NCBI RefSeq assembly: GCF_051175315.1
Contig: NZ_CP195100.1
Span: 1,302,001 to 1,366,000, forward strand
DNA: 64,000 nucleotides
Direction: 5' to 3'
From: Tundrisphaera sp051175315
GTDB lineage: Bacteria; Planctomycetota; Planctomycetia; Isosphaerales; Isosphaeraceae
Part shown: in pieces, positions 7,804 to 17,909 of the stretch
Layout: every line of letters starts with the position of its first letter
Numbering within the stretch: position 1 is the first letter of the stretch
Position numbers and translations under genes: made by a program
Notes under the pieces: model-generated
What the model was told of the DNA's origin: nothing
What the model saw: the letters and a program-made list of their open reading frames with translations, nothing else
Databases searched by the model: none

Positions 7804-7812
7804 GCCCCGGAG
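7804..7812. repeat. Target-site duplication, right copy
   Basis: GCCCCGGAG, identical to 1009-1017, directly outside the right terminal repeat. Confidence 0.92.
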
Positions 7813-8052
7813 CGTCTCGGCGAACCGGGCGGCGCGGGGGCCGTGGTCGGGGTCGGTCCACTCATTGACCCGTCGCGCGTCGTGCAGGACGGCGAACAGG
7901 CGGACCACCTCGACATCCGCCCCGGTCACCGCCGCCAGCCGCTCGCCGTTTTCCAGGACCCGGGCCCAGTGGGACACCCCATGATCGCCGGTCCAGGGGA
8001 GTTCGTAATCGGCCAGGACGGCCGCGAGGATCGGCAAGAGAGGGTCGTTCAT
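7804..8052 (-). pseudogene. 5' half of the HD-domain protein gene split by the transposon
   Basis: Encodes the first 83 residues of an HD-domain protein. The ATG at 8052 is preceded by a strong AGGAGGTGA ribosome-binding site. HGVSHWARV (residues 24-32) and LFAVLHDARRVNEW supply the His and His-Asp metal ligands of an HD phosphohydrolase fold. The frame runs on into the element end and stops at 7789 after five or so foreign residues (GFAH). The downstream half is at 721-1017. A truncated 87-aa product could be made but lacks the rest of the helical domain. The intact protein was probably a small HD hydrolase of about 178 residues with an unknown substrate. Confidence 0.85.
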
Positions 8053-8234
8053 GGGTCACCTCCTGGTTCGCATCAACCCGTGGGACTCGTCCAGTCGATT
8101 TCGGCCATCACTTAACTTGACGCGACGCGCGGGGCGACTTACCGTCTGGGTATCCTGCCCCGGATGATCTCCGGGCGAGGTCCGTCCCTGCGCGGGGCCG
8201 GGCCGATCCACCCGGTCCTCGACGAGCCCGATCG

Positions 8235-10001
8235 ATGATCGTCCAGCGGTTGAGCGAGATCCAGCACCGGTTCGGCTTCCTGCCGGAACGCGAGTTGCGC
8301 GAGCTTTCGGCGACGACCGAGACGCCGCTCCACCGCCTCCACGAGGTCGCCAGCTTCTTCCCGCATTACCGGCTGACCGAGGGGCCGGCCGTGGACGTCC
8401 GGGTCTGCCGCGACATGGCCTGCCACCTCCGGGGCGCCCCGGCGCTGGAGCAGGCCCTCCGCCGGTTCGGCTCCGAGATCGGCGGCGACCAGATCGCCGT
8501 CGAGGGGGTCTCCTGCCTGGGCCAGTGCGACGGCGCCCCGGCCGTGACGATCAACGACCACGGCTTCTGGGGGCTGTCCACCGCGCAGATCCGGTCCAAG
8601 ATCAACGCCGCGTTGTCGCGCGACCCGATCCGCCAGCAGAGGGCCGACCGCACCCACCTGGGCTGGATGATCGACCCGTACGATGGGGAGCCCCGCTACG
8701 ACGCCATCCGCGCCCTGGTCGGCTCGTTCGAGGGCGGCCCGTCGCTGGAACAGCGCCGCGACCACGTGATCGATGCCCTCAAGGTCGCCAACCTCCGGGG
8801 GATGGGCGGGGCCGGTTTCCCGACCCACCTGAAGTGGAACACCGTCCGGGCCCAGCCGGGGCCGGAGAAGTACGTCGTCTGCAACGCGGACGAGAGCGAG
8901 CCCGGGACCTTCAAGGATCGCGAGCTGATCCGCCGCACCCCGCACTTGCTGGTCGAAGGGATGATCCTGGCCGGCCTGGTCTCCGGCGCCGGCCAGGGGT
9001 ATATCTACGTCCGACACGAGTATGTCGAGGAGATCGAGGTCCTCGAAGAGGCGATCGCCAACGCGGTCCGGCTGGGGGTGTGCGGGCCGAACATCCTGGG
9101 CTCCGGGCTCGGCTTCGCCCTGGAGGTCTTCGTCAGCCCCGGCGGGTACATCTGCGGCGAGGAGACGGCGCTGCTGGAGGCGATGGAAGATCGCCGGGCC
9201 GAGCCGAGGAACAAGCCCCCCTTCCCCGTCTACTCGGGCCTTCGGGGCAAGCCGACGATCATCAACAACGTCGAAACCCTGTGCTGGACGCCGGGGATCG
9301 CCACCATCGGCGGCGAGTGGTATCGCGACGGCGGCGTCCGGGGCGCGACCGGGATGCGGTTCGTCTCGATCAGCGGCGACGTGGTCGAGCCGGGCGTGTA
9401 CGAGGTCCCGTTCGGCCAGACCGTGCGCGAGCTGATCTACGGATGCGCCGGGGGGATGCTCGGCGAGCAGAGCCTCAAGGCGATCGCGACCTCCGGCCCG
9501 TCGGGCGGATTCCTGCCGGCCCGGCTCCGCGCCGAGGTCCTGGACTCGGCGCGATCGAAGCCCTGGGCCGCCGCCAACATCCCGCCCGGGGAGACGACCT
9601 ACGACATCCTCGACCTGTCGCTCGACCTCAAGACGGTGGGCGACGTCGACAACATGCTGGGCGCGGCCTTCGTCGCGATCGGCAGCGACGCCTGCATGGT
9701 CGACTTCGCCCTGAACTGCGTCCGGTTCTATCGCAACGAGTCGTGCGGCAAGTGCGTCCCCTGCCGGGTCGGGTCGCAGAAGTTGGTCGACCTGTTGAGC
9801 GCGATCGTCGAGGGGCGCTACCCCCACGCCGACCTCTCCGTGGTCGACGAGCTGGCGCGGGCGATGTCGCTGACCTCGATCTGCGGCCTCGGCCAGATCG
9901 CCGCCAACCCGATGACGACCCTCATGAAACACTTCCCCGAAGAACTGGAAGCGCACCTCGTCCACCGCCAATGCCCGGCCGGCGTCTGCTTCCGGACCTG
10001 A
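8235..10001 (+). CDS. NuoE-NuoF fusion: NADH-binding diaphorase subunit
   Basis: A 588-residue fusion of the 24-kDa and 51-kDa type subunits of complex I, also found in NAD-linked hydrogenases and formate dehydrogenases. Residues 1-125 are a thioredoxin-like [2Fe-2S] domain with C58, C63, C94 and C98. The NuoF-like part has the FMN/NADH-binding RGMGGAGFPTHLKW and CNADESEPGTFKDR blocks, a SLBB-like middle, and a C-terminal [4Fe-4S] site with ESCGKCVPC and a later ICGLGQ cysteine. It would transfer electrons between NADH and Fe-S partners in the cytosol. The natural partner is the Fe-S protein at 11654-13930; a sulfatase gene lies between them. No other complex I, hydrogenase or molybdopterin subunit is visible here, so the electron source or sink is unknown. 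Confidence 0.88.
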   Translation: MIVQRLSEIQHRFGFLPERELRELSATTETPLHRLHEVASFFPHYRLTEGPAVDVRVCRDMACHLRGAPALEQALRRFGSEIGGDQIAVEGVSCLGQCDGAPAVTINDHGFWGLSTAQIRSKINAALSRDPIRQQRADRTHLGWMIDPYDGEPRYDAIRALVGSFEGGPSLEQRRDHVIDALKVANLRGMGGAGFPTHLKWNTVRAQPGPEKYVVCNADESEPGTFKDRELIRRTPHLLVEGMILAGLVSGAGQGYIYVRHEYVEEIEVLEEAIANAVRLGVCGPNILGSGLGFALEVFVSPGGYICGEETALLEAMEDRRAEPRNKPPFPVYSGLRGKPTIINNVETLCWTPGIATIGGEWYRDGGVRGATGMRFVSISGDVVEPGVYEVPFGQTVRELIYGCAGGMLGEQSLKAIATSGPSGGFLPARLRAEVLDSARSKPWAAANIPPGETTYDILDLSLDLKTVGDVDNMLGAAFVAIGSDACMVDFALNCVRFYRNESCGKCVPCRVGSQKLVDLLSAIVEGRYPHADLSVVDELARAMSLTSICGLGQIAANPMTTLMKHFPEELEAHLVHRQCPAGVCFRT

Positions 10002-10052
10002 GATTGGCCGCCTCGGCGACCCTCCCACGGCACCCCGCACCCGAGACCCGAC

Positions 10053-11513
10053 ATGATCCGATTCTCCCATCGATCCGAATCGCGCGGCCCGGGCCGCGTC
10101 GTCGCCCTCGTCGCGACGCTGCTGGTCAGCCTCGGCGCGGCCGCGCCGTCCGCGGACGCGCCCCGGCCCCACATCGTCATGATCCTGGCCGATGACCTGG
10201 GCTGGGCCGACGTCGGCTGGCATGGGCCGGACATCAAGACGCCGAACCTGGACGCCCTGGCCTCCGGCGGGGCCAAGCTGGAGCACTTCTACGTCCAGCC
10301 GCTCTGCTCGCCGACCCGCGCCGCCCTGATGACCGGCCGCTACCCGATGCGGCACGGGCTCCAGGTGGGCGTGGTCCGGCCCTGGGCCTCGCACGGGCTG
10401 CCGCTCGACGAGCGGACCCTGCCCTCCGCGCTCAAGCAGGCCGGGTACGAGACGGCGATCTGCGGCAAGTGGCACCTGGGCCATTCCCGGGTCGAGTACC
10501 TGCCCACCCGCCGCGGGTTTGACCACCAGTATGGCCACTACAACGGGGCCATCGACTACTTCACCCACGAGCGCGACGGCGGGTTCGACTGGCACCGCGA
10601 CGACAAGGTGAACCGCGACGAGGGCTACAGCACCGACCTGCTCGCCAACGAGGCGGCGAAGCTGGTGGAAACCCACGACGTCTCACGGCCCTTGTTCCTC
10701 TACCTCCCGTTCAACGCCGTGCACTCCCCCCACCAGGTCCCGCCCCGGTACAAGGAGCCGTATGCGGCGCTGCCCGAGCCTCGCCGGACGTATGCGGGGA
10801 TGACCGCGGCCATGGACGAGGCGATCGGCCGGGTCGTGGCGGCCCTGGACAAGAAGGGGATCCGGGAAAATACCCTGATCCTGTTCAGCAGCGACAACGG
10901 CGGGCCGGACGCGGGCCGGGTCTCCAGCAATGGGCCGCTGCACGGCGAGAAGGGAACGCTCTACGACGGCGGGGTCCGGGTCCCCGCGTTCGCCAACTGG
11001 CCGGGCAAGATCAAGCCGAACACGGTGGTCGACAATGCCCTCCACATGGTCGACATCTACCCGACCCTGCTGAAGCTCGCCGGCGCCCCGGCCGAGCAGA
11101 CGCTGCCGATCGACGGCCGCGACGCCTGGCCGGCCATCTCGGGCGAGAAGGCCGCCGATCGCGGCCCGATCCTCATCAACGCCACGCCCGACAATGGGGC
11201 GATCCTCGCCGACGGCTGGAAGCTGATCGTCCGGAAGAACGGGGCGGCCCCGGCGGATGATGAGGAGGCACCGGCCGCGAAGAAGAAGGCCCAGGCCAAG
11301 AAGGCGGCCCCCCCGGCGCCCCCGGCGACCGAGCTGTTCCACGTGGCCGCCGACCCCAACGAGACCAAGAATCTGGCCGACAGCGAGCCGGCGAAGGTCG
11401 CGGAACTGCGGAAGCTCTACGAGGGATTCGCCAGCCAGGCCATCCCCCCCAGGAATTTGAGGGCGGCCCTTCCGGGCTTCAAGGTCCCCAAGGTCTGGGG
11501 CGAGTTCGATTGA
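10053..11513 (+). CDS. Secreted sulfatase (arylsulfatase type)
   Basis: A 486-residue type I sulfatase. An N-terminal signal peptide (residues about 12-35, hydrophobic VVALVATLLVSLGAAA) sends it out of the cytoplasm. HIVMILADDLGWADVGWHG supplies the metal-binding aspartates. The modification site is C85-S-P-T-R89, where the cysteine becomes formylglycine, and GKWHLGH follows. It hydrolyses sulfate esters, probably of polysaccharides; the substrate cannot be read from sequence. Near the C-terminus is a lysine/alanine-rich low-complexity insert (around residues 410-430) likely to be a surface loop. It starts 51 bases after the NuoEF stop and could be cotranscribed with it, although a functional link is not obvious. 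Confidence 0.92.
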   Translation: MIRFSHRSESRGPGRVVALVATLLVSLGAAAPSADAPRPHIVMILADDLGWADVGWHGPDIKTPNLDALASGGAKLEHFYVQPLCSPTRAALMTGRYPMRHGLQVGVVRPWASHGLPLDERTLPSALKQAGYETAICGKWHLGHSRVEYLPTRRGFDHQYGHYNGAIDYFTHERDGGFDWHRDDKVNRDEGYSTDLLANEAAKLVETHDVSRPLFLYLPFNAVHSPHQVPPRYKEPYAALPEPRRTYAGMTAAMDEAIGRVVAALDKKGIRENTLILFSSDNGGPDAGRVSSNGPLHGEKGTLYDGGVRVPAFANWPGKIKPNTVVDNALHMVDIYPTLLKLAGAPAEQTLPIDGRDAWPAISGEKAADRGPILINATPDNGAILADGWKLIVRKNGAAPADDEEAPAAKKKAQAKKAAPPAPPATELFHVAADPNETKNLADSEPAKVAELRKLYEGFASQAIPPRNLRAALPGFKVPKVWGEFD

Positions 11514-11653
11514 TCGGCCGAGCCAATCGGCTTCGTTCATCCCGGCGTTCATGACGCATCATACGGTCGGGTCGCCGTGGTTGTCTTGACGACCACGGCC
11601 ACCCGGACGGGATTCTTGCCCTCCATCCGTCCTTCGTAGAGGATGCCCCCCGC

Positions 11654-13930
11654 ATGAGCCAGGGCCCGGTCATGGTCTCGGTGACGATCGACGGCAAGGG
11701 GGTCGAGGTCCCCGCCGGCACGACGATCTATGATGCGGCCCAGAAGCTGGGGATCTCGATCCCGATCCTCTGCCATCGCGAGCACATGACCCCGGCGGGC
11801 GTCTGCCGCGTCTGCGCCGTGGACGTGGGGGAACGGGTGCTGGCCCCGGCCTGCTATCGCCAGATCACCCCCGACATGGCCGGGCGGAAGATCACCACCT
11901 CGGTCCCGCCCGGCAAGGCGCAGGACTCGGTGAAGACGCTGGTCGAACTGCTGATGGCCGACCATCCCTCCCCCTGCGCCAAGCATCGGGAGCACGGCGA
12001 CTGCGAGCTGGAGGTCATGGCCGAGCGGTTCGCGGTCCACGGCTCGCGGTTCGCCCGGGCCGAGGCCCGGCCTCGCGACGACTCGTCGGTGGTGATCGCC
12101 GTCGATCATTCCGCCTGCATCCTCTGCGATCGCTGCATCCGCGGCTGCAACGAGATCCGCCACAACGAGGTGATCGGCCGGACCGGCAAGGGGTTCCTGG
12201 CGCGGATCGCCTTCGACCTCGACGACCCGATGGGCAACTCGACGTGCGTCTCGTGCGGCGAGTGCATGGTCTCCTGCCCGACCGGGGCCCTGACCAACCG
12301 CGCGGTCGTCAACCGGGTGCTCACCATCCCCGTGGCCGATGAGGTGGGCGACATCGGCCCGGTCCCCTCGGAGGAACTCGTCCGGCTCCCGCTGTTCGAG
12401 GGGATCTCGCACGCCTTCCTCCGGTTCAACGAGAACGCGGTGGTCCGCCGGGCCTACAGGCCGGGCGAGGTGATCTGCCGCGAGGGGGAATATGGGTCGA
12501 CCGCCTTCTTCATCGAGAAGGGCCGGGTCAAGATCTTCATCAAGACCGGCTTCAACCACACCAAGACCGACGCCGGCTCCCCCACGCGTCGCGAACGCCC
12601 CGGCCTGTTCGGCCGGCTCACGACCCGGTTCGTGGGCCGCAAGGAAGATCATCGGGAGGGTGAAGGCGACGAGCGGTACATCCCGGTCGATGCCCCGGTC
12701 TCGCTCCGCTACGACAACCCGGTCGACACCCTGCACGCCGGCGACATCTTCGGCGAGATGACCTGCATGAACTCCTATCCCCGGTCGGCCACCTGCACGG
12801 CCGAAGGGGACCTGGTGGTCCTGGAGATGGACCGCAACGTCCTGTCCATCCTCCAGCGGGGCAAGAAATCCAAGGCCCTGCTGGACGAGCGGTATCGCCA
12901 GCGGTCGATCGACAACCACCTGCGGAGCGTGCCGATCTTCTCGACCGTGGCCCGCGACCCCGCCGCGTTCATCCGCCTGGTCGACCTGCTCCGCGAGCAG
13001 GTGACGCTGGAGCGGTTCAACAACGGCGAGACGATCTTCCGGCAGGGGGACCCCGCCGACGCCTTCTTCCTGATCCGCACCGGGTTCGTGAAGGTGGCCC
13101 GGTCCAACATGGGATCCGAGCACGTCCTCAGCTACCTGGGACCGGGCAACTACTTCGGCGAGATCGGCTTGCTCGCCGAATTGCCCGAGGTCCGGGCCAT
13201 GGGCATCGAGAACGCGCGACGGACGGCGACCTGCTCGGCGCTCGACCACGTCGACCTGGTGCGGATCTCGGCCGATGCGTTCCAGGAGGTCCTCGACCAG
13301 TTCCCGGAGGTCCGCCGCCAGGTCGTCGAGATCGCCGGCAGGCGGCTCCGGGCGACCGAGGCGACGCTCCGCGAGGTCGAAAAGATCCCGCTCGGGGAGT
13401 TCCTCAACCAGGGCCTCATGAATGCCCAGAGCCTGCTGGTCCTGGACCTGGAGAAGTGCACCCGCTGCGACGAATGCACCAAGGCCTGCGCCGACACCCA
13501 CGACGGCGTGACCCGGCTGATCCGCGAGGGGCTCCGGTTCGACAAGTTCCTGGTGGCCAGTTCGTGCCGGTCGTGCATGGACCCGTACTGCATGGTCGGC
13601 TGCCCGGTGAACTCGATCAAGCGGCTCGATTCCCGCGAGATCATCATCGAGGACCACTGCATCGGCTGCGGCAAGTGCGCCGAGAATTGCCCCTACGGCA
13701 ACATCAACATGCATTCGCTGCCCGAGGCCCTGGAGGACGACCCGTCGGCCCCCGGCCAGAAGATCGCGGTGGTCCGCCAGAAGGCGACCATGTGCGACCT
13801 GTGCCGCGACGTGGACGGCCAGCCGAGCTGCGTCTATGCCTGCCCCCACGACGCCGCTCACCGGATGACCGGGCGGGAACTGCTGGACAACGTCCGCACC
13901 TCCCGGGCGCTCCGGATCGGCCTGCCCTGA
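11654..13930 (+). CDS. Fe-S / cyclic-nucleotide-domain fusion oxidoreductase subunit
   Basis: A 758-residue mosaic. Residues 5-95 are a NuoG/HoxU-like [2Fe-2S] ferredoxin (CHREH...GVCRVC...AC). Residues 104-117 match the His-Cys cluster motif but read H104-x3-C108-x2-H111-x5-C117, with His in place of one Cys. Two [4Fe-4S] sites follow (CILCDRC near 155 and CVSCGEC near 197). Next come two CRP-like cyclic-nucleotide-binding domains (about 240-400, with a charged insert, and 415-575; FGEM and FGEI motifs). The C-terminus is a DmsB-like multi-cluster ferredoxin (595-745). It probably accepts electrons from the NuoEF protein and passes them on under control of a bound nucleotide or another effector. 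AGAGGA precedes the ATG; 11672 is an alternative start. No membrane segment is seen. Confidence 0.82.
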   Translation: MSQGPVMVSVTIDGKGVEVPAGTTIYDAAQKLGISIPILCHREHMTPAGVCRVCAVDVGERVLAPACYRQITPDMAGRKITTSVPPGKAQDSVKTLVELLMADHPSPCAKHREHGDCELEVMAERFAVHGSRFARAEARPRDDSSVVIAVDHSACILCDRCIRGCNEIRHNEVIGRTGKGFLARIAFDLDDPMGNSTCVSCGECMVSCPTGALTNRAVVNRVLTIPVADEVGDIGPVPSEELVRLPLFEGISHAFLRFNENAVVRRAYRPGEVICREGEYGSTAFFIEKGRVKIFIKTGFNHTKTDAGSPTRRERPGLFGRLTTRFVGRKEDHREGEGDERYIPVDAPVSLRYDNPVDTLHAGDIFGEMTCMNSYPRSATCTAEGDLVVLEMDRNVLSILQRGKKSKALLDERYRQRSIDNHLRSVPIFSTVARDPAAFIRLVDLLREQVTLERFNNGETIFRQGDPADAFFLIRTGFVKVARSNMGSEHVLSYLGPGNYFGEIGLLAELPEVRAMGIENARRTATCSALDHVDLVRISADAFQEVLDQFPEVRRQVVEIAGRRLRATEATLREVEKIPLGEFLNQGLMNAQSLLVLDLEKCTRCDECTKACADTHDGVTRLIREGLRFDKFLVASSCRSCMDPYCMVGCPVNSIKRLDSREIIIEDHCIGCGKCAENCPYGNINMHSLPEALEDDPSAPGQKIAVVRQKATMCDLCRDVDGQPSCVYACPHDAAHRMTGRELLDNVRTSRALRIGLP

Positions 13931-14057
13931 CGCGAAGCCGCTCCGCCCCCCCTTGTCCGATCGTCGCGGCCCGTGGTACTACCGAAGGGGGGGACGATCG
14001 ACGCGGCCCGGCAACGGGGCCGGGGCCGGCGGCTTTGGCGTGAGCGGCGAGGGATTG

Positions 14058-15671
<1,614 letters not shown>

Positions 15672-15690
15672 TCGCGGCCCCCCTGCCCGC

Positions 15691-16482
15691 TCAACGGCCG
15701 AGGATCTCGACCTCGGATCCGATGGGCGGGCGGCCGAAATGCTCCCAGGCGTTGCCGCCCCGGAGGAACAGCTCGACCCAGCGGACCGGCTTGCCGTCCG
15801 CGTCGTCCCAGCCGCTGCTCCCCGGGGCGAAGGCGAGCTGCCCGTCCTCGACGTCGAAGCTACCGTCGCCGGCCCGGGCCTCGAACTCCTTTTCGCCGAC
15901 CCGGACCCGGATCGTCTTGCCCTTTTTGGCCGAGGCGACCTTGCCCGGGATGGTGGTCTTGAGGTTGCCGTAGCCATCGACGTAGGCGAGGCGGGACTCG
16001 GGGACCTCGGCGATCTCGGACCGGGGGATCTCATCGGCCAGGGCCCCCGGGGAGCCCATCGCGATCGCCCCGGCCGCCTCGGGGAAGAGGTCGCGGGACC
16101 GGAACTGCGAGCCCTCGGCCGCGACCGACGCCCAGCGAAGCTCCTCGGCGTGATCGCGGATGAACGAGAAGGTATGGCCGGCGGCCACGCCGATCACCCG
16201 CACGCCGGTCGGGAGCCGGGCGAAGGCCAGCCGCTCCCCGGCGTTGGCCCCCCGCGCGGCCGGATCATCCTGACGCGGGGCGATGTTGTGGAAGATGATC
16301 GTGCCCGGAGGGGCCAAGTTCAGCCCGAGCTGGGCGATGCAGAAGCCCGCGGCCAGGGTCGAGAACGGGCCGACCGGCGTCATCACGACCTCGGCATCCG
16401 GGAGGTGGAGCTTGAGTCGTTGCACCACCTCGGCGAAGGCGAGATCGCCCGCCCCATAGTCGGCGACGATGTGGACCAGCAT
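15691..16482 (-). CDS. SAM hydroxide adenosyltransferase family protein (DUF62)
   Basis: A 263-residue member of the fluorinase/chlorinase-like fold. Most bacterial members hydrolyse S-adenosylmethionine to adenosine and methionine using water. Visible signs are the N-terminal VADYGAGD loop, the GPFSTLAAG and TIIFHNIAP segments, and the C-terminal YVDGYGNLKTTIP motif that lines the adenosine pocket. The N-terminal half diverges from the usual TDFG.D.YVG.MKG pattern, so substrate preference is uncertain. It is the last gene of a possible leftward run TetR, sigma factor, phosphatase, this gene (88 bases from the phosphatase), which may place it under the same control. Confidence 0.8.
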   Translation of the reverse strand: MLVHIVADYGAGDLAFAEVVQRLKLHLPDAEVVMTPVGPFSTLAAGFCIAQLGLNLAPPGTIIFHNIAPRQDDPAARGANAGERLAFARLPTGVRVIGVAAGHTFSFIRDHAEELRWASVAAEGSQFRSRDLFPEAAGAIAMGSPGALADEIPRSEIAEVPESRLAYVDGYGNLKTTIPGKVASAKKGKTIRVRVGEKEFEARAGDGSFDVEDGQLAFAPGSSGWDDADGKPVRWVELFLRGGNAWEHFGRPPIGSEVEILGR

Positions 16483-16570
16483 GGTTCAGGACAACCCCCA
16501 ACCGGGACCGGGCGTACTCCATCGACGCCCCGGCGAACCGGTTGGGCAAATCACGAGCCGAGCGGGCCGA

Positions 16571-17872
16571 TCAGGAGACGACCACTCCCAGCAGGGTCTG
16601 GTCATCGGCGGGCGGCGCATCGCCGGTGAAGGCGCGGACCTCGCGGAGGACGTCCTCGACTAGCTCCGACGCCTCCCCCCCGCAGACCTTCCCGAGGATG
16701 TCGTCGAGCCGCTTCTCCCCGAACAGTTGCCCGTCGGGGGAGTTGGCCTCGGTGATCCCGTCGGTGTAGAAGACCAGCCGATCGCCCGGGACGAGCGAGA
16801 GCGTGGTGTTCTCGTAGACCTCCTCGGCGAACAGGCCGAGCGGGAGGCCGCGGGCCCCTTCGAGGAGTTCGACCGAATCCGAGTCGCAATGCTTGAGCCG
16901 GGGCGGGTTGTGGCCCGCGCTGGAATAGGCCAGCTCGCGGCGCTCCGGGTCGTAGATCCCGTAGAACGCGGTGACGAACGACTCGTTGTCGGCCGTGTAG
17001 AGGGTGGCCAACTGCTGGTTGACCCGATCCAGCAGGGCGCTGGGCGGTCCGTGCGGGCCGGGGAACCCGTGGGCCAGGCTGTGCATCACGGCCATCAGCA
17101 CGGCGGCGGGCGTCCCGTGGCCGCTGACGTCCGCGATCAGGATGCCCCACTTCCCCTCGGGCAGCGCGAAGAAGTCGTAGTAGTCGCCGCCCGCCCACCG
17201 CGACGTCTGGTAGGACGCGGCGATGTCCAGGGTGGGGATGGTCGGCACCTTCTTGGGCAGGAGCGAGCGCTGGATATCGGCCACGATCTTCAGCTCGCGC
17301 TCGACCACCGCGTAGGCGTCCTTGAGCTGCGCCGAGAGCACGAGGTTCTGGGTGGCGCGGCCGAACAGGCTGCTGATCTGCACCCAGTCGGGGAACTGCT
17401 CGGCAGGGAATGCGGCCGGGGCCTTGCGGAGGCTGATCACCATGTTGATCGCCTCGCCCCGGTCGAAGTGCGGAATCGCCATCAGCGACCGGAACCCGTC
17501 GAGGTACTCGAACGCCGGGTCGTCGGGCCCGACCTTCAGGTCGTCGATGATCCGGGGGCGGTCGCCATAGATCAGCTCGCCGAGCAATCCCCCCTTCAGG
17601 AGGGGGAGTCGGTCCTTCTCCCGCCAGGGGTCGACGGCCTCGGTCCAGCGGGTCGAGCGGGTGATCCGGTAGTACGGCGATTCCAGGCCGCGGCGGCTCA
17701 GGGAGATGTGGCCATCGGTGGGCTGGTGGCGACGGACCCGGGCGGCATAGGCCCGGACCATCTCCTGGGGGTCGTCGTGCAGGCTCATCTCCCGCATCGT
17801 CTCGACGACATGGTCGAGCTTTTCCCGCCAGCCTTCGTTCTCGGCGTCGAAAAATCCGCGATGCGGTGCCAT
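16571..17872 (-). CDS. GAF-SpoIIE PP2C-type serine phosphatase
   Basis: A 433-residue cytosolic protein. A GAF-like sensor occupies roughly residues 60-180 and a SpoIIE/RsbU-type PP2C phosphatase fills 200-430. Metal-binding aspartates appear in AGGDYYDFF, LIADVSGHG and FYTDGITEA. Such enzymes dephosphorylate anti-anti-sigma factors in partner-switching cascades. The gene sits 37 bases downstream of a sigma factor gene in the same direction, so it probably belongs to the activation pathway of that sigma factor, though no anti-sigma or STAS protein is visible nearby. A second, FHA-containing SpoIIE phosphatase lies at 29240-30856. Confidence 0.88.
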   Translation of the reverse strand: MAPHRGFFDAENEGWREKLDHVVETMREMSLHDDPQEMVRAYAARVRRHQPTDGHISLSRRGLESPYYRITRSTRWTEAVDPWREKDRLPLLKGGLLGELIYGDRPRIIDDLKVGPDDPAFEYLDGFRSLMAIPHFDRGEAINMVISLRKAPAAFPAEQFPDWVQISSLFGRATQNLVLSAQLKDAYAVVERELKIVADIQRSLLPKKVPTIPTLDIAASYQTSRWAGGDYYDFFALPEGKWGILIADVSGHGTPAAVLMAVMHSLAHGFPGPHGPPSALLDRVNQQLATLYTADNESFVTAFYGIYDPERRELAYSSAGHNPPRLKHCDSDSVELLEGARGLPLGLFAEEVYENTTLSLVPGDRLVFYTDGITEANSPDGQLFGEKRLDDILGKVCGGEASELVEDVLREVRAFTGDAPPADDQTLLGVVVS

Positions 17873-17909
17873 CGAAGTCGTTCCGGGGGGGATGGAGGAG
17901 GCTCCGCCG

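Noticed and set aside
8139..10676. An 845-codon minus-strand frame
   Set aside because: Lies opposite the NuoEF and sulfatase genes, which have clear motifs; the sequence is a low-complexity GC artefact.
11333..11346. parS-like GTTCCACGTGGCCG in the sulfatase gene
   Set aside because: Only the left half matches; it encodes a normal LFHVAAD segment.
11549..13861. A 770-codon minus-strand frame
   Set aside because: Antisense shadow of the Fe-S fusion gene with no recognisable motif.
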